A stretch of DNA of 5,973 nucleotides, from the NCBI RefSeq assembly GCF_937858865.1, contig NZ_CALLYO010000456.1:1-5973 (forward strand), read 5' to 3'. The notes under the pieces were generated by a model, which was given only the letters and a program-made list of their open reading frames with translations, did not search any database and was not told where the DNA came from. Made by a program: the position numbers and the translations under genes. Source of the stretch: an uncultured Amaricoccus sp. (GTDB taxonomy: Bacteria; Pseudomonadota; Alphaproteobacteria; Rhodobacterales; Rhodobacteraceae). This document shows, piece after piece, positions 1 through 5,276 of this stretch (its first letter is position 1; the number at the start of each line of letters is the position of its first letter).

Positions 1-1150
1 TCTCGTAGGGGTGGTGCAGCAGCATGTCCTTCTGCCGGATCGCCGCGAAGATGTCCCCCTCGAAGTCCTGCACCCGCTCCGGCATCCGCGGTGTGAACGG
101 CGGCCAGAGGAGATCGGGCCGCCCGGCGCGGGTGAGCTCGGCGAGATCGGCCATCCCGACGAGCCCCGGGATCTCGATCACCTCGTCCTCGCCGACCCCC
201 AAGGCCTGCACGATCTTGCGCCTGAGGTCGGTCGGCGCCCCGGCGGTCAGCGTCAGCTGGATCACCTCCCCGCGCCGGCGCCGCTTCAGCGCCGTCTCGA
301 ACTCGCGTACCAGGTCTTCGGCCTCTTCCTCGACCTCGAGGTCGCTGTCGCGCAGCACGCGGAAGTCGCAGTGGCCGAGCAGCACGTAGCCCGGGAAGAG
401 CTTGCCGAGAAAGACCTCGAGCAGCGCCTCGAGCGGCAGGAAGCGGATCTGCCCCTTCGGCCCGTCCGGCAGCCGCACGAAGCGCGCCACCTGCCCCGGG
501 ACCGGCAGCAGCGCCTCGAGCACCGTGTCGTCGGCGGCGCGCCGGAGCTGCAGCCCCATGGCGAAGCCGCCGTTGGCGATGAAGGGGAAGGGATGCGCCG
601 GGTCGATGGCGAGCGGCGAGAGGATCGGGAAGACCTGCTCGAAGAAGTGGCCTTCCATCGCCTTCAGGTCGGCACCCTTCAGGTCGGCCGGCCCGAGGAT
701 CTCGATCCCCTCCGCGCGCATCAGCTCGCGCAGCACCTCGAGGCACTCCTGCTGGCGCATCATCAGCGCCCGCGCGTCGGCGTCGATCAGCCGCAGCTGG
801 TCCGCGGCCGAGAGCCCGTCGGCGCTGGCGTTGTGCCCCCGCACGCGCAGCAGGCCGCGCAGGCCCGCGACGCGCACCGAATAGAATTCGTCGAGGTTCG
901 AGGCCGAGATCGACAGGAAGCGCACCCGCTCGAGCAGCGGCACGGCGGGGTTCTCCGCCTCCGACATCACGCGCCAGTTGAAGGCGAGCCAGGAGAGCTC
1001 GCGGTTGATGAAGCGCTCGGGTCCGCTCACGTCGAAGCCGGGTAGCGCACGGCCGGGGGGCGGCAGCGAGTTGAGGAAGTCGGCGTCGACGCGCGGCTCC
1101 GCAACTACCTCTTCCTCCGGGACCCCGGCGACTTCGACCTTCTCGAGCAT
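1..1150 (-). CDS. ppk: Polyphosphate kinase 1, N-terminal part (cut by left edge)
   Basis: PPK1 reversibly transfers the ATP gamma-phosphate onto a growing polyphosphate chain. The reading frame stays open to the edge and gives 383 codons, about half of a normal 690-730-residue enzyme. Residues 47-58 read FINRELSWLAFN and 84-93 SNLDEFYSVR, the N-domain hallmark; Asn85 aligns with the ATP-contacting Asn45 of E. coli PPK. HPFPFIANGGFAMGL (186-200) belongs to the middle domain, and DMLLHHPYE (375-383) opens the first catalytic domain. The autophosphorylated histidines lie beyond the edge and cannot be checked. The N-terminus is about 40 residues longer than in E. coli. I place the start at 1150 because GGAGG lies 7 bases upstream; an in-frame ATG at 1180 would add ten residues but has no ribosome site. 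It follows the MFS gene on the same strand after about 100 bases and probably has its own promoter. The family call is very secure. Confidence 0.96.
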   Translation of the reverse strand, partial: MLEKVEVAGVPEEEVVAEPRVDADFLNSLPPPGRALPGFDVSGPERFINRELSWLAFNWRVMSEAENPAVPLLERVRFLSISASNLDEFYSVRVAGLRGLLRVRGHNASADGLSAADQLRLIDADARALMMRQQECLEVLRELMRAEGIEILGPADLKGADLKAMEGHFFEQVFPILSPLAIDPAHPFPFIANGGFAMGLQLRRAADDTVLEALLPVPGQVARFVRLPDGPKGQIRFLPLEALLEVFLGKLFPGYVLLGHCDFRVLRDSDLEVEEEAEDLVREFETALKRRRRGEVIQLTLTAGAPTDLRRKIVQALGVGEDEVIEIPGLVGMADLAELTRAGRPDLLWPPFTPRMPERVQDFEGDIFAAIRQKDMLLHHPYE

Positions 1151-1157
1151 CTCGCTG

Positions 1158-1162
1158 CCTCC
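1158..1162 (-). promoter_or_regulatory. Ribosome binding site deciding the ppk start
   Basis: On the minus strand this reads GGAGG and ends 7 bases before the ATG at 1150. The upstream in-frame ATG at 1180 is preceded only by AAAATCCCTC, with no purine-rich site. This favours the shorter protein. Confidence 0.7.
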
Positions 1163-1197
1163 GCGCACGCGCGCGACCATGAGGGATTTTCGTGGCA

Positions 1198-1225
1198 ATT
1201 CTATGACACTCCCGGCACAAGGCAA
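1198..1225 (-). promoter_or_regulatory. Candidate sigma-70-type promoter for ppk
   Basis: Read on the minus strand, TTGCCT (1225-1220, 4 of 6 consensus bases) is followed after 16 bases by TAGAAT (1203-1198, 5 of 6). Transcription would begin near 1190. That leaves a leader of about 40 bases to the preferred ATG at 1150 but only about 10 bases to the ATG at 1180, so promoter and ribosome site agree on the shorter form. It lies in the only AT-richer patch between the MFS stop codon and ppk. I see no phosphate-regulon (PhoB) box, although such a box could be missed by eye. Confidence 0.45.
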
Positions 1226-1250
1226 ACCGTTCCGGCGCGGGGGCGAAAGC

Positions 1251-2465
1251 TCACTCCAGCCGCTCGATCACCCGCAGCTCAGGGAAGAGCCGCATCCAGA
1301 GGAGCGCGACGCCGATGGTGCCGAGCCCGCCGAGGACGGCCGCCGGCACGGTGCCGAAGAGGGCGGCGGTCATGCCGCTCTCGAACTCGCCGAGCTGGTT
1401 CGAGGCGTTGATGAAGAGATAGTTCACCGCCCCCACCCGCCCGCGCATCTCGTCCGGCGTGCGGAGCTGCACCAGGCTATGGCGGATCACCACGCTCACC
1501 GTGTCGGCCGCCCCCATCACCACCAGCGCGCCAAGCGTCAGCGCCATGTCGCGCGAGAGCGCGAAGACGAGCGTCCCGATCCCGAAGACCACGACCGCCT
1601 GCAGCATCCGCATCCCGACGCGCCGGGTGATCGCCCGCCGCGCCAGCACGGCCGTCATCGCCAGCGCCCCCACCGCCGGCGCGGCGCGCAGGAAGCCGAG
1701 GCCCCACGGCCCGGTTTGCAGGATGTCGGCGGCATAGATCGGCATCAGCGCCGTCGCTCCCCCGAGCAGTACCGCGAACATGTCGAGCGAGATGGTGCCG
1801 AGGATGGCCCGCTCGCCGCGCACGAAGCCGATGCCGGCGAAGAGACCGGCGAGCCGCGGCTGCGGCCGCGCGCCCGGCGGCGCCTCGAGCCGGATCGCGC
1901 CGTTGAGGACGCTGCCGATCAGCCAGAAGACCGCCATCACCGCATAGGGCAAGGCCGGCGTCACCGCATAGGCGAAGCCGCCGAGCGCCGGCCCGGAAAT
2001 AACCGCGACCTGGAACATGCCGGTCGAGAGCGCCGCGGCGCGCTGGAACTCGCCCTTCGGCGCCACCCCGGTCAGCAGCGCCGCCGTCGCCGGCGATTCG
2101 AAGGCCGTCGCCACGCCGAGGAGCGCGACGACGGCATAAATCGCCGGCACCGTCAGCCAGCCCTCCCAGCTCCCCCAGCAGAGGAAGCCCGCGGCGATCC
2201 CCTGGGCGATCTGGCAGACCTGCACCACGCGCTGCCGGTCGTAGCGGTCCGCGGCATGGCCGGCGACGAAGACGAGAAGCGCCACCGGCACGAACTGGGC
2301 GAGCCCCATCAGCCCGAGATGGAAGGCGCTCCCGGTCATGGCGTAGACCTGCCAGCCGAGCGCGACCGTCGCCATCTGCGCGGCGAAGCGCGAGAAGCCG
2401 CGGCCGACGAAATAGAAGAGGAACGGCCGATGCGCGAGGAGCTGCCGGAGCGGAAGCTCACTCAT
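1251..2465 (-). CDS. MFS permease, EntS-like (MFS_3 family) exporter
   Basis: This 404-residue inner-membrane protein has the length and hydrophobic pattern of a 12-helix major facilitator. GHAADRYDRQRV (69-80) is the cytoplasmic loop 2-3 signature (motif A). A polar linker, EAPPGARPQPRL (194-205), separates the two halves, and TPDEMRGRVGAV (337-348) is typical of the MFS_3 branch that includes the enterobactin exporter EntS. The substrate is unknown; related proteins export siderophores, macrolides or other small molecules. I see no siderophore or antibiotic genes nearby. The ATG lies inside the end of hda, an 8-base overlap ATGAGTGA. The only upstream ribosome site is a weak GAGGTG 10 bases away, so translation is probably coupled to hda. 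Codon use matches its neighbours, giving no sign of recent transfer. The family is secure, the substrate open. Confidence 0.9.
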   Translation of the reverse strand: MSELPLRQLLAHRPFLFYFVGRGFSRFAAQMATVALGWQVYAMTGSAFHLGLMGLAQFVPVALLVFVAGHAADRYDRQRVVQVCQIAQGIAAGFLCWGSWEGWLTVPAIYAVVALLGVATAFESPATAALLTGVAPKGEFQRAAALSTGMFQVAVISGPALGGFAYAVTPALPYAVMAVFWLIGSVLNGAIRLEAPPGARPQPRLAGLFAGIGFVRGERAILGTISLDMFAVLLGGATALMPIYAADILQTGPWGLGFLRAAPAVGALAMTAVLARRAITRRVGMRMLQAVVVFGIGTLVFALSRDMALTLGALVVMGAADTVSVVIRHSLVQLRTPDEMRGRVGAVNYLFINASNQLGEFESGMTAALFGTVPAAVLGGLGTIGVALLWMRLFPELRVIERLE

Positions 2466-3132
2466 CGCCGAAGAGCACCTCGGCGGCGAGGCGCGCGGTG
2501 ATCGGCCGCTGCCGCGCGAGGCCGGCGCGATCGAGCGCCGCCACGTGCCGCTCGGCGGCGGCGAAGGAGCGGTCCATGCGGCTCACCAGCCAGCGGATGA
2601 GACCGGGCTCGACCACGATCTGCCGGTCGGCGAAGAGCTTGACCAGCACCGCGGCGAGCAGATCGTCGTCCGGCGGCTCCAGCCGGGCGACGGCGGCGAT
2701 GCCGAGCCGGCTCGCGAGGTCGGGCAGGCGGATCGGCCAGCGGGCGGGCGGCTCGCGCCCGGTGACCATCAGGCTGCCGCCGCCGGCGGCCAGGCGGTTG
2801 CAGAGGTGGAAGAGCGCCTCCTCCGCCTCCCGGTCGCCGGCCAATCGGTCGACGTCCTCAACCGCGAGTGCGGCGCCTCCGGGAAACTCCCCGAGCTCGA
2901 GGTCAGCTTGGTCCGCGAGGATGCACGCCCCGCTCGCCGCGGCCCAGACGTGGACGAGATGCGTCTTGCCCGCCCCCGCCGGCCCGCTGACGGCGAGCCG
3001 CCCGGCGGGCCAGGCCGGCCAGCTGTCGAGCTGCGCGAGCGCGAGCGCGTTCGCCGGCGAGACGAAGAAGTCAGCCCGCCCTAGCGCCGGGCGGGCGGGC
3101 AGCTCGAGCACGAGCTGGCGCGGGGCACTCAA
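2458..3132 (-). CDS. hda: Hda/HdaA-type AAA+ protein, regulatory inactivator of DnaA
   Basis: Hda binds the DNA-loaded sliding clamp and stimulates ATP hydrolysis by DnaA, limiting replication initiation to once per cycle. At 224 residues it has DnaA's AAA+ core but lacks the DnaA N-terminal and DNA-binding domains, as expected for Hda. QLVLEL (6-11) sits where Hda proteins carry their clamp-binding peptide. Walker A is GPAGAGKT (50-57), Walker B AALAVEDVD (87-95), sensor 1 LMVTGREP (121-128), box VII LPDLASRLG with candidate arginine finger Arg142, and the sensor 2 region RSFAAAERHV (188-197). All nucleotide-binding motifs look intact. The start is TTG, overlapping the perM stop as TTGA, with GGAGG 10 bases upstream. 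No in-frame ATG comes early enough to be an alternative. It is translationally linked to perM before it and the MFS gene after it. Some annotations would call it DnaA-like or DnaA ATPase domain protein. Confidence 0.92.
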   Translation of the reverse strand: MSAPRQLVLELPARPALGRADFFVSPANALALAQLDSWPAWPAGRLAVSGPAGAGKTHLVHVWAAASGACILADQADLELGEFPGGAALAVEDVDRLAGDREAEEALFHLCNRLAAGGGSLMVTGREPPARWPIRLPDLASRLGIAAVARLEPPDDDLLAAVLVKLFADRQIVVEPGLIRWLVSRMDRSFAAAERHVAALDRAGLARQRPITARLAAEVLFGDE

Positions 3133-4202
3133 GGGGCGCCGTCCTCCGGCGGGAGGCGGCCGGTATAGAGCGCGCTCTCGCGGTAGCGCTCGACGAGGAA
3201 GCGCCAGAGGACGCCGAGCGCCGCCGCCACCGGCACCGCGACGAGGAGGCCGGTGAAGCCGAACAGGCTGCCGAAGACCGCGAGTGCGAGGATGAGCCAG
3301 ACCGGATGCAGGCCCACCGACTTGCCGATCAGGTTGGGCGAGAGGATGTTACCCTCGACGAACTGGCCGAAGAAGAAGATCCCGGCCGTCGCCACCACCC
3401 AGACCTTGTCATCCCAGAACTGGAAGAGCGCGATCCCGACCGAGAGCACCAGCCCGACCACCGAGCCGACATAGGGGATGAAGGTGACGAGCCCGGCGAT
3501 CGACCCGACGAGAAAGCCATACTGCAGCCCGATCGCCATGAGCGCAAGCGCATAGAATGCGCCGAGGATCAGGCAGACCGAGAGCTGGCCGCGCACGAAG
3601 CCCGCGAGCACGGTGTCGATCTCGCGCGCCAGCCGCCGGATGGTCGGCGCGTGCTGGCGCGGCAGGATCCGGTTCACCTCGTCGACGAGCTTGTCCCAGT
3701 CGAGCAGCAGGTAGAAGGTCACGACCGGCGTGACGACGAGCAGGATCAGGAAGTCGAGGACCTTGAGAGAGCCGACCAGCACCTGGTTCAGCACCGTCAG
3801 CCCACCGTCGCGCAGCACCGCCTCGGCCCCGGAAAGATGCTGCATGATCTGCGACTGCTCGCCGAAGAGATCGGGATAGCGCCGCCCGAGGAAGGCCATC
3901 AGCCGGGCGATATAGTCCGGCATCGCGATGACCAGGTCCTGGACCTGCTCGATCAGGGCCGGGACGAGCAGGACGAGCACCGCGACCAGGACGAGGACGG
4001 CCGCGATCGCGATCACGCCGGTCGCGAGCGCCCGGCTGAGGCCGAGCCGCTGCAGCCGGTCGGCCAAGGGATCGAGGAAATAGGCGAGCGCCGCCCCGAG
4101 CAGGAACGGCAGCAGCGTCGAGCCGAGCAGCCAGAGAACCGCGAGGAAGAGCGCGAGCCCGATCCCCCAGAACTGCATCTGCGCCCGCGGGCTCACCGCC
4201 AT
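3129..4202 (-). CDS. perM: AI-2E/PerM-family (formerly UPF0118) membrane protein
   Basis: This 357-residue inner-membrane protein belongs to the family named after the E. coli autoinducer-2 exporter TqsA; other members are sodium or proton antiporters or have no known substrate. Hydrophobic segments lie near residues 12-45, 61-82, 148-167, 208-262, 268-283 and 300-335. A long soluble stretch at about 83-147 is the variable extracytoplasmic part of the family. Family signatures are YLLLDWDKL (164-172), FIPYVGSVVG (241-250) and EGNILSPNLIGKSVGLHP (283-300), the most conserved block. Length is typical. AGGAG ends 8 bases before the ATG, so the start is well supported. It is the first gene of an overlapping perM-hda-MFS unit. 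Its neighbourhood recalls the perM-hda order of many alphaproteobacteria, but that does not reveal its substrate, and an AI-2 role should not be assumed. The symbol is a family label. Confidence 0.92.
   Translation of the reverse strand: MAVSPRAQMQFWGIGLALFLAVLWLLGSTLLPFLLGAALAYFLDPLADRLQRLGLSRALATGVIAIAAVLVLVAVLVLLVPALIEQVQDLVIAMPDYIARLMAFLGRRYPDLFGEQSQIMQHLSGAEAVLRDGGLTVLNQVLVGSLKVLDFLILLVVTPVVTFYLLLDWDKLVDEVNRILPRQHAPTIRRLAREIDTVLAGFVRGQLSVCLILGAFYALALMAIGLQYGFLVGSIAGLVTFIPYVGSVVGLVLSVGIALFQFWDDKVWVVATAGIFFFGQFVEGNILSPNLIGKSVGLHPVWLILALAVFGSLFGFTGLLVAVPVAAALGVLWRFLVERYRESALYTGRLPPEDGAP
3143..3147 (-). promoter_or_regulatory. Ribosome binding site for the hda TTG start
   Basis: GGAGG on the minus strand, 10 bases before the TTG at 3132, lies inside the last codons of perM. 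It supports initiation at the unusual TTG; the spacing is slightly long. Confidence 0.5.
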
Positions 4203-4210
4203 CGCCGAAT

Positions 4211-4215
4211 CTCCT
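4211..4215 (-). promoter_or_regulatory. Ribosome binding site for perM
   Basis: AGGAG on the minus strand, 8 bases before the ATG at 4202. It is the strongest initiation signal in the three-gene unit, which fits perM being its first gene. Confidence 0.7.
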
Positions 4216-4227
4216 GCGAATGGCGCG

Positions 4228-4258
4228 ATTAGGTGGCGCAGACCCCCCGCACTGGCAA
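4228..4258 (-). promoter_or_regulatory. Weak candidate promoter for perM-hda-MFS
   Basis: On the minus strand TTGCCA (4258-4253, 5 of 6 bases) is followed after 19 bases by CCTAAT (4233-4228, 4 of 6). The spacing is longer than the preferred 16-18, so this is only a candidate. It would start transcription near 4221, just upstream of the perM ribosome site. Confidence 0.28.
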
Positions 4259-4270
4259 GCCCGGCTCCCG

Positions 4271-4333
4271 GTGCATCAACGATTCATCCCGACTCTTTGT
4301 GAATGGGCCGTGCATGAAGCGTGCATCCAACGA
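4271..4333. repeat. Three GTGCAT words between nadK and perM
   Basis: GTGCAT occurs at 4271, 4310 and 4321. The outer two extend to a near-identical 12-13-base element: GTGCATCAACGA (4271-4282) and GTGCATCCAACGA (4321-4333), differing by one inserted C. The second and third copies are 11 bases apart, about one helical turn. The cluster is non-coding and lies upstream of perM, so it could be a regulator-binding array. I do not recognise the motif, and chance duplication is possible. Confidence 0.4.
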
Positions 4334-4360
4334 GCCGCCGTAAGCCTTTGATCGCGCGGG

Positions 4361-5125
4361 TCAGACGAACTGCTCCCGGATCAGCCGCTCCTCCAGCCCG
4401 TGTCCCGGATCGAAGAGGATATGGTGCTCGATGTCCGGCACGCTCTCGATCTCGATCCGCACCGCGTCCCGCACCTCGGCCGAATCCGCCACCGCCGAAA
4501 CCGGGCGCTTGGCAGCCTCAAGCACCTCGAAGGTCACCCGCGCCGTCTTGGGCAGCAGCGCCCCCCGCCAGCGCCGCGGCCGGAAGGCAGCCATGGGCGT
4601 GAGGGCGAGGATGTCGGCGCCGATCGGGATGATCGGCCCGTGGGCGGAATAATTGTAGGCCGTCGATCCCGCAGGGGTACAGAGCAGCGCCCCGTCGGCG
4701 ACCAGCTCGGCCAGTCGCTCGCGCCCGTCGACGAGGATGCGCAGCCGCGCCGCCTGCGGCCCCGCGCGCAGGATCGAGACTTCGTTGATGGCGAGCGCCG
4801 CGATCACCTCGCCGTCTGGCCGGGTCGCCCGCATGCGCAGCGGGTTGAGGATCGCCTCCTCCGCCGCCTCGAGCCGCCCGGTGAGCCCGGCCTCGGCATA
4901 TTCGTTCATCAGGAAGCCGACCGTCCCCCGGTTCATCCCGTAGACCGGGATCGACATCCCCTCGGTCGCATGCAGCGTCGACAGCATGAGCCCATCGCCC
5001 CCGAGCGCGACGATCACGTCCGCCGCCTCGATCGGAGACTGCCCATGCTCGGCCACCAGCCGGGCGAGCGATGCCTGGGCGAGCTCGACCGGGCTGGCCA
5101 CGAAATGAATCCGCTCGAACGCCAC
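4361..5125 (-). CDS. nadK: NAD kinase
   Basis: It phosphorylates NAD at the adenosine 2'-hydroxyl to make NADP, the only de novo route to NADP in most bacteria; the enzyme is cytosolic. From the GTG at 5125 the protein has 254 residues, the usual size in alphaproteobacteria, which lack the longer N-terminus of E. coli. [10 protein letters not shown] (39-48) is the GGDG motif of the diacylglycerol kinase/NAD kinase superfamily. NEVSI (114-118) and [17 protein letters not shown] (148-164) form the NAD-binding and active-site region. [10 protein letters not shown] (211-220) is typical of the C-terminal part. I chose GTG because the preceding GGGGGA is 6 bases away and FERIHFVAS is the expected N-terminus. 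The frame stays open upstream to an ATG at 5458, but that extension runs antisense to glyA and has no family similarity. It is divergent from glyA. Confidence 0.95.
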   Translation of the reverse strand: MAFERIHFVASPVELAQASLARLVAEHGQSPIEAADVIVALGGDGLMLSTLHATEGMSIPVYGMNRGTVGFLMNEYAEAGLTGRLEAAEEAILNPLRMRATRPDGEVIAALAINEVSILRAGPQAARLRILVDGRERLAELVADGALLCTPAGSTAYNYSAHGPIIPIGADILALTPMAAFRPRRWRGALLPKTARVTFEVLEAAKRPVSAVADSAEVRDAVRIEIESVPDIEHHILFDPGHGLEERLIREQFV

Positions 5126-5131
5126 CTCCCA

Positions 5132-5137
5132 TCCCCC
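5132..5137 (-). promoter_or_regulatory. Ribosome binding site for the nadK GTG start
   Basis: GGGGGA on the minus strand, 6 bases before the GTG at 5125. An out-of-frame ATG overlaps this site and should not be mistaken for the start. Confidence 0.5.
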
Positions 5138-5264
5138 GTAAGGGCGCCAGTCTTGCAGCCGGAGGAGGGGGAACTCAAGTCCCTGTGCGCCACCGGAGAC
5201 CGGGCCAATTCCGGGTTTCCCCCCTGCCGCATTCGGAGTATCCCGGCCACAGCCCGAACGCCCG

Positions 5265-5269
5265 AGGAG
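5265..5269 (+). promoter_or_regulatory. Ribosome binding site deciding the glyA GTG start
   Basis: AGGAG (within GAGGAG) ends 7 bases before the GTG at 5277, an ideal arrangement. No in-frame ATG or GTG nearby offers a comparable site. Confidence 0.8.
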
Positions 5270-5276
5270 TCTCTCC

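Larger units (their letters stand above)
4203..4360. other. Intergenic region between nadK and perM
   Basis: This 158-base gap contains the perM ribosome site, a weak candidate promoter and the GTGCAT repeats. I found no reading frame with gene-like character and no GC-rich hairpin followed by a T-run after the nadK stop codon. Whether nadK transcripts run on into perM is therefore open. It is noticeably less GC-rich around 4275-4330 than the flanking genes. Confidence 0.6.
5126..5276. promoter_or_regulatory. Divergent nadK-glyA control region
   Basis: Both genes start outward from these 151 bases, so their promoters should lie here. For glyA a weak pair, TTTCCC (5216-5221) and TATCCC (5239-5244) spaced by 17 bases, is the best I can find; each matches only 3 of 6 consensus bases. 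No convincing nadK promoter is visible. An interrupted palindrome GGGAACTCAAGTCCC (5169-5183) and three CCGG words at 5193, 5200 and 5211 could be operator elements or chance in GC-rich DNA. I see no recognisable riboswitch. Confidence 0.5.

Noticed and set aside
11..1045. Plus-strand open frame of 344 codons
   Set aside because: It is the complement of ppk, low in complexity and without hydrophobic-core pattern; PPK1 motifs on the other strand are unmistakable.
1181..1250. Rho-independent terminator after the MFS gene
   Set aside because: No stable hairpin followed by a T-run is visible on the minus strand, so the MFS transcript may read into ppk.
978..2501. Plus-strand open frame of 507 codons
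   Set aside because: It is antisense to the MFS gene and the end of ppk. It is extremely rich in Arg, His, Glu and Pro with no domain-like pattern, as expected for the complement of a high-GC gene.
3129..4202. Assigning perM as a true autoinducer-2 exporter
   Set aside because: The family is functionally mixed, and nothing in the window (no luxS or lsr gene) supports AI-2 signalling.
3306..4232. Plus-strand open frame of 308 codons
   Set aside because: It is antisense to perM; strings of Asp, Glu, Arg and His arise from complementing membrane-helix codons.
4282..4304. Inverted repeat ATTCA...TGAAT as an operator or terminator stem
   Set aside because: The arms are only 5 bases with a 13-base spacer, no GC-rich stem and no T-run; chance is likely.
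4298..4306. DnaA box in the perM upstream region, tempting because hda is nearby
   Set aside because: TGTGAATGG matches the reverse-complement consensus TGTGGATAA at only 6 of 9 positions.
5150..5178. nadK promoter TTGAGT-17-CAAGAC on the minus strand
   Set aside because: The -10 part matches only 2 of 6 consensus bases.
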